From Archivesica marissinica (lineage: Eukaryota; Mollusca; Bivalvia; Venerida; Vesicomyidae): 64,000 nucleotides of DNA. Shown here one piece after another: positions 39,901-52,717 of this stretch (positions are counted from its first letter, which is position 1; every line of letters begins with the position of its first letter). The stretch covers positions 19,397,973-19,461,972 of the forward strand of contig CM026386.1 of the NCBI GenBank assembly GCA_014843695.1, read 5' to 3'. The notes below the pieces were generated by a model. The model was not told the origin of the DNA and ran no database searches. It saw only the letters and a program-made list of their open reading frames with translations. Position numbers and translations under genes: made by a program.

Positions 39901-42900
39901 GACCCATTAAGTCTGGAATATACAAACAAGGAAGCAATACTAGAATATACAAACAAGGAAGCAATAAAACTGGAATATACAAACAAGGACCCATTAAGTC
40001 TGGAATATACAAACAAGGAAGCAATACTGGAATATACAAACAAGGACCCATTAAGTCAGGAATATACAAACAAGGAAGCAATACTGGAATATACAAACAA
40101 GGAACCAATAACAGGAATATACAAACAAGGAAGCAATACTGGAATATACAAACAAGGACCCATTAAGTCTGGAAAATACAAACAAGGAGGCAATACTGGA
40201 ATATACAAACAAGGAAGCAATACTGGAATATACAAACAAGGACCCATTAAGTCTGGAATATACAAACAAGGACCCATTAAGTCAGGAATATACAAACAAG
40301 GAAGCAATACTGGAATATACAAACAAGGATGCATTAAGTCAGGAATATACAAACAAGGACCCATTAAGTCTGGAATATACAAACAAGGACCCATTAAGTC
40401 TGGAATATACAAACAAGGACCCATTAAGTCTGGAATATACAAACAAGGACCCATTAAGTCTGGAATATACAAACAAGGACCCATTAAGTCAGGAATATAC
40501 AAACAAGGACCCATTAAGTCTGGAATATACAAACAAGGACCCATTAAGTCAGGAATATACAAACAAGGACCCATTAAGTCTGGAATATACAAACAAGGAC
40601 CCATTAAGTCTGGAATATACAAACAAGGATGCATTAAGTCTGGAATATACAAACAAGGACCCATTAAGTCTGGAATATACAAACAAGGACCCATTAAGTC
40701 TGAAATATACAAACAAGGAAGCAATTGGAATATACAAACAAGGAAGCAAACTGGAATATACAAACAAGGAAGCAATACTGGAATATACAAACAAGGACCC
40801 ATTAAGTCTGGAATATACAAACAAGGAAGCAATACTGGAATATACAAACAAGGACCCATTAAGTCTGGAATATACAAACAAGGAAGCAATACTGGAATAT
40901 ACANNNNNNNNNNNNNNNNNNNNNNNNNNNNNNNNNNNNNNNNNNNNNNNNNNNNNNNNNNNNNNNNNNNNNNNNNNNNNNNNNNNNNNNNNNNNNNNNN
41001 NNNNNNNNNNNNNNNNNNNNNNNNNNNNNNNNNNNNNNNNNNNNNNNNNNNNNNNNNNNNNNNNNNNNNNNNNNNNNNNNNNNNNNNNNNNNNNNNNNNN
41101 NNNNNNNNNNNNNNNNNNNNNNNNNNNNNNNNNNNNNNNNNNNNNNNNNNNNNNNNNNNNNNNNNNNNNNNNNNNNNNNNNNNNNNNNNNNNNNNNNNNN
41201 NNNNNNNNNNNNNNNNNNNNNNNNNNNNNNNNNNNNNNNNNNNNNNNNNNNNNNNNNNNNNNNNNNNNNNNNNNNNNNNNNNNNNNNNNNNNNNNNNNNN
41301 NNNNNNNNNNNNNNNNNNNNNNNNNNNNNNNNNNNNNNNNNNNNNNNNNNNNNNNNNNNNNNNNNNNNNNNNNNNNNNNNNNNNNNNNNNNNNNNNNNNN
41401 NNNNNNNNNNNNNNNNNNNNNNNNNNNNNNNNNNNNNNNNNNNNNNNNNNNNNNNNNNNNNNNNNNNNNNNNNNNNNNNNNNNNNNNNNNNNNNNNNNNN
41501 NNNNNNNNNNNNNNNNNNNNNNNNNNNNNNNNNNNNNNNNNNNNNNNNNNNNNNNNNNNNNNNNNNNNNNNNNNNNNNNNNNNNNNNNNNNNNNNNNNNN
41601 NNNNNNNNNNNNNNNNNNNNNNNNNNNNNNNNNNNNNNNNNNNNNNNNNNNNNNNNNNNNNNNNNNNNNNNNNNNNNNNNNNNNNNNNNNNNNNNNNNNN
41701 NNNNNNNNNNNNNNNNNNNNNNNNNNNNNNNNNNNNNNNNNNNNNNNNNNNNNNNNNNNNNNNNNNNNNNNNNNNNNNNNNNNNNNNNNNNNNNNNNNNN
41801 NNNNNNNNNNNNNNNNNNNNNNNNNNNNNNNNNNNNNNNNNNNNNNNNNNNNNNNNNNNNNNNNNNNNNNNNNNNNNNNNNNNNNNNNNNNNNNNNNNNN
41901 NNNCTGGAATATACAAACAAGGACCCATTAAGTCTGGAATATACAAACAAAGACCCATTAAGACAGGAATATACAAACAAGGACCCATTAAGTCTGGAAT
42001 ATACAAACAAGGAAGCAAGACTGGAATATACAAACAAGGACCCATTAAGTCTGGAATATACAAACAAGGACCCATTAAGTCTGGAATATACAAACAAGGA
42101 CCCATTAAGTCTGGAATATACAAACAAGGACCCATTAAGTCTGGAATATACAAACAAGGATGCATTAAGACTGGAATATACAAACAAGGACCCATTAAGT
42201 CTGGAATATACAAACAAGGACCCATTAAGTCTGGAATATACAAACAAGGATCCATTAAGACTGGAATATACAAACAAGGACCCATTAAGTCTGGAATATA
42301 CAAACAAGGACCCATTAAGACTGGAATATACAAACAAGGACCCATTAAGACTGGAATATACAAACAAGGACCCATTAAGTCTAGATATCAAACAAGGACC
42401 AAGACTGGAATATACAAACAAGGACCCATTAAGTCTGAATATACAAACAAGGACCCTTAACTCTGGAAATACAAACAAGGACCCAATACTGGATATACAA
42501 ACAAGGACCATTAAGACTGGATATACAAACAAGGACCCATTAAGTCTGGAATATACAAACAAGGACCCATTAAGTCTGGAATATACAAACAAGGACCCAT
42601 TAAGTCTGGAATATACAAACAAGGATGCAAGACTGGAATATACAAACAAGGACCCATTAAGTCTGGAATATACAAACAAGGACCCATTAACTCTGGAAAA
42701 TACAAACAAGGACCCATTAAGTCTGGAATATACAAACAAGGATCCATTAAGACTGGAATATACAAACAAGGATGCATTAAGTCTGGAATATACAAACAAG
42801 GATGCATTATGTCTGGAATATACAAACAAGGACCCATTCAGTCTGGAAATACAAACAAGGATGCAAAGTTTGGAATATACAAACAAGGACCCATTAAGTC

Positions 42901-45900
42901 TGGAATATACAAACAAGGATCCATTAAGACTGGAATATACAAACAAGGATCCATTAAGACTGGAATATACAAACAAGGACCCATTAAGTCTGGAATATAC
43001 AAACAAGGACCCATTAAGTCTGGAATATACAAACAAGGACCCATTAAGTCTTGAATATACAAACAAGGACCCATTAAGTCTGGAATATACAAACAAGGAC
43101 CCAAGACTGGAATATACAAACAAGGACCCATTAAGTCAGGAATATACAAACAAGGACCCATTAAGTCTGGAATATACAAACAAGGACCCATTAAGTCTGG
43201 AATATAAAAACAAGGACCCATTAAGTCTGGAATATACAAACAAGGATCCATTAAGTCTGGAATATACAAACAAGGACCCATTAAGTCTGGAATATACAAA
43301 CAAGGACCTATTAAGTCTGGAATATACAAACAAGGACCCATTAAGTCGGAATATACAAACAAGGACCCATTAAGTCTGGATATACAAACAAGGAACAAGT
43401 CTGGAATATACAAACAAGGACCATTAAGACTGAATATACAAACAAGGACCTAGTAATCTAGAATATACAAACAAGGACCCATTAAACTGGAATATCAAAC
43501 AAGGACCATTAAGACTGGAATATACAAACAAGGACCCATAAGTCTGGATATACAAACAAGGAAGCAATACTGGAATATACAAACAAGGACCCATTAAGTC
43601 TGGAATATACAAACAAGGAAGCAATACTGGAATATACAAACAAGGAAGCAATACTGGAATATACAAACAAGGACCCATTAAGTCTGGAATATACAAACAA
43701 GGAAGCAATACTGGAATATACAAACAAGGACCCATTAAGTCAGGAATATACAAACAAGGACCCATTAAGTCTGGAATATACAAACAAGGAAGCAATACTG
43801 GAATATACAAACAAGGATGCATTAAGTCTGGAATATACAAACAAGGACCCATTAAGTCTGGAATATACAAACAAGGACCCATTAAGTCAGGAATATACAA
43901 ACAAGGACCCATTAAGTCTGGAATATACAAACAAGGACCCATTAAGACTGGAATATACAAACAAGGACCCATTAAGTCTGGAATATACAAACAAGGATGC
44001 AAGACTGGAATATACAAACAAGGATCCATTAAGTCTGGAATATACAAACAAGGACCCATTAAGTCTGGAATATACAAACAAGGACCCATTAAGTCTGGAA
44101 TATACAAACAAGGATCCATTAAGACTGGAATATACAAACAAGGATCCATTAAGTCTGGAATATACAAACAAGGATGCATTAAGTCTGGAATATACAAACA
44201 AGGACCCAACAAAACAAACAAACATTAAGTCTGGAATATACAAACAAGGACCCATTAAGTCTGGAATATACAAACAAGGATCCATTAAGACTGGAATATA
44301 CAAACAAGGATCCATTAAGTCTGGAATATACAAACAAGGACCCATTAAGTCTGGAATATACAAACAAGGACCCATTAAGACTGGAATATACAAACAAGGA
44401 TCCATTAAGACTGGAATATACAAACAAGGATGCATTAAGTCTGGAATATACAAACAAGGATCCATTAGACTGGAATATACAAACAAGGACCAGTAAGTCT
44501 GGAATATACAAACAGGACCCATTAAGTCTGGAATATACAAACAAGGACCTAGTAAGTCTGGAATATACAAACAAGGATCCATTAAGTCTGGAAAATACAA
44601 ACAAGGACCCATTAAGTCTGGAAAATACAAACAAGGACCCATTCAGTCTGGAAAATACAAACAAGGACCAATTAAGTCTGGAATATACAAACAAGGATGC
44701 ATTAAGTCTGGAATATACAAACAAGGACCCATTAAGTCTGGAATATACAAACAAGACCCATTAAGTCTTGAATATACAAACAAGGACCCATTAAGTCTGG
44801 AATATACAAACAAGGACCCATTAAGTCTTGAATATACAAACAAGGACCCATTAAGTCCGGAATATACAAACAAGGATGCAAGACTGGAATATACAAACAA
44901 GGACCCATTATGTCTGGAATATAAAAACAAGGATGCATTAAGTCTGGAATATACAAACAAGGACCCATTAAGTCTGGAATATACAAACAAGGACCCATTA
45001 AGTCTGGAATATACAAACAAAGACCTATTAAGACTGGAATATACAAACAAGGACCCATTAAGTCTGGAATATACAAACAAGGTCCCATTAAGTCTGGAAT
45101 ATACAAACAAGGACCTAGTAAGTCTGGAATATACAAACAAGGACCCATTAAGTCTGGAATATACAAACAAGGACCTAGTAAGTCTGGAATATACAAACAA
45201 GGACCCATTAAGACTGGAATATACAAACAAGGACCCATTAAGTCTGGAATATACAAACAAGGACCCATTAAGTCTGGAATATACAAACAAGGAAGCAATA
45301 CTGGAATATACAAACAAGGATCCATTAAGTCTGGAATATACAAACAAGGACCCATTAAGTCTGGAATATACAAACAAGGACCCATTAAGTCAGGAATATA
45401 CAAACAAGGACCCATTAAGTCTGGAATATACAAACAAGGATCCATTAAGACTGGAATATACAAACAAGGACCTAGTAAGTCTGGAATATACAAACAAGGA
45501 CCCATTAAGTCTGGAATATACAAACAAGGACCTAGTAAGTCTGGAATATACAAACAAGGATCCATTAAGTCTGGAAAATACAAACAAGGACCCATTAAGT
45601 CTGGAAAATACAAACAAGGACCCATTCAGTCTGGAAAATACAAACAAGGACCAATTAAGTCTGGAATATACAAACAAGGATGCATTAAGTCTGGAATATA
45701 CAAACAAGGACCCATTAAGTCTGGAATATACAAACAAGACCCATTAAGTCTTGAATATACAAACAAGGACCCATTAAGTCTGGAATATACAAACAAGGAC
45801 CCATTAAGTCTTGAATATACAAACAAGGACCCATTAAGTCTGGAATATACAAACAAGGATGCAAGACTGGAATATACAAACAAGGACCCATTATGTCTGG

Positions 45901-48900
45901 AATATAAAAACAAGGACCCATTAAGTCTGGAATATACAAACAAGGAACCATTAAGTCTGGAATATACAAACAAGGACCCATTAAGTCTGGAATATACAAA
46001 CAAGGACCCATTAAGTCTGGAATATACAAACAAGGACCCATTAAGTCTGGAATATACAAACAAGGACCCATTAAGACTGGAATATACAAACAAGGACCCA
46101 TTAAGTCTGGAATATACAAACAAGGACCCATTAAGTCTGGAATATACAAACAAAGACCTATTAAGACTGGAATATACAAACAAGGACCCATTAAGTCTGG
46201 AATATACAAACAAGGATCCATTAAGACTGGAATATACAAACAAGGACCCATTAAGTCTAGAATATACAAACAAGGATGCAAGACTGGAATATACAAACAA
46301 GGACCCATTAAGTCTGGAATATACAAACAAGGACCCATTAAGACTGGAATATACAAACAAGGACCCATTAAGACTGGAATAAACAAACAAGGATGCATTA
46401 AGTCTGGAATATACAAACAAGGACCCATTCAGTCCGGAAAAAACAAACAAGGACGCATTAAGTCTGGAATATACAAACAAGGACCCATTAAGTCTGGAAT
46501 ATACAAACAAGGATCCATTAAGACTGGAATAGACAAACAAGGATCCATTAAGACTGGAATATACAAACAAGGATGCATTAAGTCTGGAATATACAAACAA
46601 GGACCCATTAAGTCTTGAATATACAAACAAGGACCCATTAAGTCTGGAATATACAAACAAGGACGCAAGACTGGAATATACAAACAAGGACCCATTAAGT
46701 CAGGAATATACAAACAAAGACCCATTAAGTCTGGAATATACAAACAAGGACCCATTATGTCTGGAATATAAAAACAAGGACCCATTAAGTCTGGAATATA
46801 CAAACAATGACCCATTAAGTCTGGAATATACAAACAAGGACCCATTAAGTCTGGAATATACAAACAAGGACCCATTAAGTCAGGAATATACAAACAAGGA
46901 CCCATTAAGTCTGGAATATACAAACAATGATCCATTAAGACTGGAATATACAAACAAGGACCCATTAAGTCTGGAATATACAAACAAGGACCCATTAAGT
47001 CTGGAATATACAAACAAGGACCCATTAAGTCAGGAATATACAAACAAGGACCCATTAAGTCTGGAATATACAAACAAGGATCCATTAAGACTGGAATATA
47101 CAAACAAGGACCCATTAAGTCTGGAATATACAAACAAGGACCCATTAAGTCTGGAATATACAAACAAAGACCTATTAAGACTGGAATATACAAACAAGGA
47201 CCCATTAAGTCTGGAATATACAAACAAGGATCCATTAAGACTGGAATATACAAACAAGGACCCATTAAGTCTAGAATATACAAACAAGGATGCAAGACTG
47301 GAATATACAAACAAGGACCCATTAAGTCTGGAATATACAAACAAGGACCCATTAAGACTGGAATATACAAACAAGGATCCATTAAGTCTGGAATATACAA
47401 ACAAGGACCCATTAAGTCTGGAATATACAAACAAGGACCCATTAAGTCTGGAATATACAAACAAGGACCCATTAAGACTGGAATATACAAACAAGGACCC
47501 ATTAAGTCTGGAATATACAAACAAGGATCCATTAAGACTGGAATATACAAACAAGGACCCATTAAGTCTGGAATATACAAACAAGGACGCAAGTCTGGAA
47601 TATACAAACAAGGACCCATTAAGTCTGGAATATACAAACAAGGATCCATTAAGACTGGAATATACAAACAAGGACCCATTAAGTCTGGAATATACAAACA
47701 AGGATGCATTAAGTCTGGAATATACAAACAAGGACCCATTAAGTCTGGAATATACAAACAAGGAAGCAATACTGGAATATACAAACAAGGACCCATTAAG
47801 TCTGGAATATACAAACAAGGACCCATTAAGTCTGGAATATACAAACAAGGACCCATTAAGTCTGGAATATACAAACAAGGACCCATTAAGTCTGGAATAT
47901 ACAAACAAGGACCCATTAAGTCTGGAATATACAAACAAGGATCCATTAAGACTGGAATATACAAACAAGGACCTAGTAAGTCTGGAATATACAAACAAGG
48001 ACCCATTAAGTCTGGAATATACAAACAAGGACCAATTAAGACTGGAATATACAAACAAGGACCCATTAAGTCTGGAATATACAAACAAGGATCCATTAAG
48101 ACTGGAATATACAAACAAGGACCTAGTAAGTCTGGAATATACAAACAAGGACCCATTAAGTCTGGAATATACAAACAAGGACCCATTAAGTCTGGAATAT
48201 ACAAACAAGGACCCATTCAGTCTGGAAAATACAAACAAGGACCAATTAAGTCTGGAATATACAAACAAGGATGCATTAAGTCTGGAATATACAAACAAGG
48301 ACCCATTAAGTCTGGAATATACAAACAAGGATCCATTAAGACTGGAATATACAAACAAGGACCTAGTAAGTCTGGAATATACAAACAAGGACCCATTAAG
48401 TCTGGAATATACAAACAAGGACGCAAGACTGGAATATACAAACAAGGACCCATTAAGTCAGGAATATACAAACAAGGACCCATTAAGTCTGGAATATACA
48501 AACAAGAACCCATTATGTCTGGAATATAAAAACAAGGACACATTAAGTCTGGAATATACAAACAATGACCCATTAAGTCTGGAATATACAAACAAGGACC
48601 CATTAAGTCTGGAATATACAAACAAGGACCCATTAAGTCAGGAATATACAAACAAGGACCCATTAAGTCTGGAATATACAAACAATGATCCATTAAGACT
48701 GGAATATACAAACAAGGACCCATTAAGTCTGGAATATACAAACAAGGACCCATTAAGTCTGGAATATACAAACAAGGACCCATTAAGTCAGGAATATACA
48801 AACAAGGACCCATTAAGTCTGGAATATACAAACAAGGATCCATTAAGACTGGAATATACAAACAAGGACCCATTAAGTCTGGAATATACAAACAAGGACC

Positions 48901-50299
48901 CATTAAGTCTGGAATATAGAAACAAAGACCTATTAAGAGTGGAATATACAAACAAGGACCCATTAAGTCTGGAATATACAAACAAGGACCCATTAAGTCT
49001 GGAATATACAAACAAGGATCCATTAAGACTGGAATATACAAACAAGGACCTAGTAAGTCTAGAATATACAAACAAGGATGCAAGACTGGAATATACAAAC
49101 AAGGACCCATTAAGTCTGGAATATACAAACAAGGACCCATTAAGACTGGAATATACAAACAAGGATGCATTAAGTCTGGAATATACAAACAAGGACCCAT
49201 TCAGTCTGGAAAAAACAAACAAGGACCCATTAAGTCTGGAATATACAAACAAGGATCCATTAAGACTGGAATATACAAACAAGGATGCATTAAGTCTGGA
49301 ATATACAAACAAGGATGCATTAAGTCTGGAATATACAAACAAGGACCCATTCAGTCTGGAAATACAAACAAGGACGCATTAAGTCTGGAATATACAAACA
49401 AAGACCCATTAAGTCTGGAATATACAAACAAGGATCCATTAAGACTAGAATAGACAAACAAGGATCCATTAAGACTGGAATATACAAACAAGGATGCATT
49501 AAGTCTGGAATATACAAACAAGGACCCATTAAGTCTGGAATATACAAACAAGGACGCAAGACTGGAATATACAAACAAGGACCCATTATGTCTGGAATAT
49601 AAAAACAAGGACCCATTAAGTCTGGAATATACAAACAAGGACCCATTAAGTCTGGAATATACAAACAAGGACCCATTAAGTCTGGAATATACAAACAAGG
49701 ACCCATTAAGTCTGGAATATACAAACAAGGACGCAAGACTGGAATATACAAACAAGGACCCATTATGTCTGGAATATAAAAACAAGGACCCATTAAGTCT
49801 GGAATATACAAACAAGGACCCATTAAGTCTGGAATATACAAACAAGGACCCATTAAGTCTGGAATATACAAACAAGGACCCATTAAGTCTGGAATATACA
49901 AACAAGGATCCATTAAGACTGGAATATACAAACAAGGACCTAGTAAGTCTGGAATATACAAACAAGGACCCACTAAGTATGGAATATACAAACAAGGATC
50001 CATTAAGACTGGAATATACAAACAAGGACCTAGTAAGTCTGGAATATACAAACAAGGACCCATTAAGTCTGGAATATACAAACAAGGACCCATTAAGTCT
50101 GGAATATACAAACAAGGACCCATTACATCTGGAATATACAAACAAGGACCCGTTAAGTCTGGAATATACAAACAAGGACCCATTAAGACTGGAATATACA
50201 AACAAGGACCCATTAAGTCTGGAATATACAAACAAGGACCAATTAAGACTGGAATATACAAACAAGGACCCATTCAGTCTGGAAAATACAAACAAGGAC
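24979..50299. repeat. giant 27/30-bp minisatellite array (array 3) in an MRPL40 intron
   Basis: About 24.3 kb of sequenced repeat plus a 1000-N gap, or roughly 840 units by length. Every unit starts GGAATATACAAACAAGG. Type A (30 bp) continues ACCCATTAAGTCT or ACCCATTAAGTCA. Type B (27 bp) continues AAGCAATACT. Other forms are ATCCATTAAGACT, ATGCATTAAGTCT, ATGCAAGACT (27 bp) and ACCTAGTAAGTCT. A and B are intermixed from about 25.7 to 40.9 kb. From 41.9 to 50.3 kb type B is almost gone and the other forms dominate. Both lengths are multiples of three, so two minus-strand frames and one plus-strand frame stay open for kilobases (up to 1362 codons). These are not genes: the same repeat is open in several frames and on both strands, and there is no start context or non-repeat domain. 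Confidence 0.98.
40904..41903. other. assembly gap (1000 N) inside array 3
   Basis: Exactly 1000 N, with array 3 on both sides, so the true array length is unknown. Units from 42.36 to 42.51 kb, just right of the gap, contain many single-base deletions, which suggests poor consensus there. Confidence 0.99.
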
Positions 50300-50345
50300 A
50301 TAAGTATAAGTTGTTAAAACTTGCATCGCAATCGTTAAATCGTTA
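50300..50345 (+). mobile_element. SINE tail fragment at the array edge
   Basis: ATAAGTATAAGTTGTTAAAA and then CTTGCATCGCAATCGTTAAA match the 3' tail of SINE A (TTAATATAAGTTGTTAGAAC, TTGCTTCGCAATCG). The array stops exactly where this tail begins, so the SINE fragment forms the right border of array 3. Confidence 0.75.
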
Positions 50346-51372
50346 AACTTAAACGTTAAAATTTTTTTTTTAGTGCTCACTTGTAAGACGGGAAGCAATT
50401 TGGAGGCCATAATCCTCATCTTATAGGCGAGTATGAATGCTACATAAATCTGTAATTATTTCAAATTATCATGCTTGCACTGATGTTTAAAGTGACACTA
50501 CATCAGTGAAAACATAAATTTATACAGAATGTAATTTCCTATTATATGGTATAATGTTTTTCTAAGTATTTCAAATAATAAACAAGCGTTGTATATGCGG
50601 TTTGTTGACATAACAATATAATGTAAACAGGGTCAACATTCATGCGTAATACAACCTGTGTATCCCTAATAACGAGATTTATGGTACAGATTTACCGTTA
50701 TATCTCAAATTTGTGTCTATATATGCATATTTATTTGTAGACTAATCTTAGTTAAATTTATTATCAAGCGTTTAGTATAGACTACAATGACAAACAAATG
50801 TCAATTCAGGAGCATGGATGATCGGTATATGAAACATTCACTTTTGAAAGTCTGTAGACGACAAACACACTGTTTATTGATTCAATATTTGTGTTCGATT
50901 GTATTCGGAAGAATTTGTAGTAGCAATGCATTTATACGTGACAAAATGCATTTTATTTGCTTTTTGCGATATAGTGCTGCTTTAATGAAATGAGTTAGAT
51001 TGTGCTTCCATTCATCTTAAAATTTCTATCCAGCTACCAGTGGTGGAAGTAGGCCTATGAACAGTATTTTAGACACAAGCAGGCTCCCGGGTAAAACCAT
51101 TGACTTTCTGCAAGCCAGTTGGATAGCTTTCTGACACGAAAGAATTTGACACCAACAGTGGTATTCGGAATTATAGCAGTGAGTGGTAAGTGATTTGAAG
51201 CACAGGCACAAGACACAATTATTTTGTTTGCCCTCTAGATGGTCATATAGTAACATTACTTAACATATGACCATAGGCCAACAAAAAAAGTCTTGTACCT
51301 GTGATTTGAAGTCAACAACCGTAACCGCTCTGTCAGGGAGGAACGCCCGGTCAATGCTTATTAGATATTCAC
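50346..51372. other. MRPL40 intron, unique part
   Basis: AT-rich, with a T run at 50361-50371. No gene, RNA or repeat recognised. This is the 5' end of the 26.5-kb intron in the MRPL40 direction. Confidence 0.6.
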
Positions 51373-51528
51373 CCTGCCAGTATATCCCTCTTCAATGGTA
51401 CAGACACTTCGTACTCCTCAATTGGCTTCTTGATTCGTTCACCTTTCTGCTGTAACAAACGCATGGCTTTGTCCAACTTCCTCCTCTTCTTGTTCACCAC
51501 GCTGATACTCAATGACGACTTAACTTTC
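51373..51528 (-). CDS. MRPL40: mitochondrial ribosomal protein mL40, internal exon
   Basis: Encodes 51 residues plus split codons at both ends (enters and leaves in phase 2). The acceptor is TTATTTAAAG before GAAAG, and the donor is GGCAGG before GTGAAT. NKKRRKLDKAMRLL matches the basic stretch of mL40 (vertebrate form: RLKRKIRKLEK), and KPIEEYEVSVPLK matches the IPIEDF..PLKFLD region. The split codon GG plus A, across 26.5 kb of intron, restores Gly and continues into IRQRES of the exon at 24904. It was too short, and lacked a Met in frame, to appear as an obvious open frame. Assignment rests on order, phase and resemblance. Confidence 0.88.
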
Positions 51529-51574
51529 CTTTAAATAAACAACGTTACTATACAGCCGAATCCATCGATCCCCA

Positions 51575-51808
51575 TCTGACCCTAATAAAATTAACAGTCT
51601 TTCAGATAAGAGATGAGAGTTCTGCCCCAACAGCTCCTCACTATATATCCTATATAAGCTCCTCATAAATCGCAGGTTCGATCCCCCGTCTGACCCTAAT
51701 AAAATTTACAATCTTTCAGATGGGACATTAAACCGAGGTTTCGTGTCGGTGCTGTACACCGTGCACGTACAAGAACCAGAGGAGACTCTGGAATGGGTCT
51801 CTGTCTGC
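51575..51808 (+). mobile_element. SINE family E, two partial copies
   Basis: CTGACCCTAATAAAATTAAC at 51579-51598 and a longer copy starting GCAGGTTCGATCCCCCG (B box) at about 51673, with body CAGATGGGACATTAAACCGA and TTCGTGTCGGTGCTGTACAC. The better-preserved tRNA-like head is at 53670-53742. Repeat F follows directly. Confidence 0.75.
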
Positions 51809-52122
51809 AGGGTTCATTCTAGGTCAGAATATTTGGGAGAAGTGAGAAAGCGCTTCCTTAAATGGTGTTCTTTTAATATACTTCTGCAAAATAGGGTTAA
51901 AATGCACAGTACAACCATTAAATACAACATTTGAATAGAAGGAGTATGTTACAATGGGCCAGGTGTATCTTACTAGACAAAATTTTGTTTGAAAATCGTA
52001 AAAACCAAACAATTTTTATTTATTTTTTTTAATTTATTTTAGGGAGAAGTGGGGCCCCCAGAGGGCGAAGTCAGGGCCCCTAGGGCGACAATTTCGCCCA
52101 CATCGCCCTCTAAACTGATCCC
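51809..52122 (+). mobile_element. interspersed repeat F, uninterrupted copy
   Basis: Begins GGTTCATTCTAGGTCAGAAT and ends CGCCCTCTAAACTGATCCCT. It is the same repeat as 22163-22706 but without the MITE, so it supplies the empty-site sequence. A third copy begins at 63966 and is cut by the window end. Confidence 0.82.
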
Positions 52123-52246
52123 TGCTGTATCATTGCACTATCCTCCAACAATCTTGATTGTGAATGAAGCAGTGAATAATATATATGGCTGTCAATAGAC
52201 TTGAAGTTCCAATCTTATACACAGGGATGTTACATGAATTACTTAC

Positions 52247-52327
52247 TGTAATTGATTTGTACTATGGATGCATAATGCAGGTCCGGAATGTAGACTGCAA
52301 CTGTTGAATATTTGGCATGTCCTCAAT
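52247..52327 (-). CDS. MRPL40: mL40, probable N-terminal-region exon
   Basis: An 81-bp open segment between a good acceptor (TTTATTTGTAG before ATTGAG) and a consensus donor (CAATTACA before GTAAGT). It encodes 26 residues starting LRTCQIFNSCSL and ending CIHSTNQL. It has Arg, Ser and Cys but no acidic residue, as expected for a mitochondrial targeting or linker region. The exit phase (CA plus G gives Gln) fits the entry phase of the exon at 51528. It also enters in phase 2, so at least one more upstream exon with the start codon is needed, which I could not find. The sequence itself is not conserved, so the call rests on splice signals and phase. Confidence 0.65.
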
Positions 52328-52342
52328 CTACAAATAAAACAG

Positions 52343-52617
52343 TTATGTTATATTACGTTATATTTCGGGATTTACGTCTGCATCAGCACCATTTTGGGCT
52401 ATATCGCCGGCAGGCAGTTTACCTAACAACACCTTTCCTGGGCAGGCTCCAGCGGTTAACCAATACTTGGGTGCACCAACCGCCGTAAGAAACTGCCAAC
52501 TTTTTCATATAAATGAGAAGCGGCCTGAGCGGGGCTCGAACCCGTGACCATCAGTGATGATAGGTTACAGTGGTAACAAGTCAGCGACCGTAACCACTCG
52601 ACCACGGAGGCGGACAG
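52343..52617 (-). mobile_element. SINE family D, copy 2, at an MRPL40 splice acceptor
   Basis: Same family as 21418-21694, also on the minus strand: head CCGCCTCCGTGGTCGAGTGG, B box ACGGGTTCGAGCCCCGCTC. It is flanked by a 13-bp direct repeat, ACAAATAAAACAG, at 52330-52342 and 52618-52630. The left duplicate is the pyrimidine tract of the acceptor of the exon ending at 52327. Confidence 0.92.
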
Positions 52618-52717
52618 ACAAATAAAACAGAGTTGTTGATTTCAGTCTAAAACAAACAAAACAAATAAATGCCAACATTGCATGACACATGCCTTCTAGT
52701 GGACTACAATGGCTTCC

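Noticed and set aside
1..50299. CRISPR arrays
   Set aside because: The units are directly adjacent tandem repeats without unique spacers, and the context is an animal genome.
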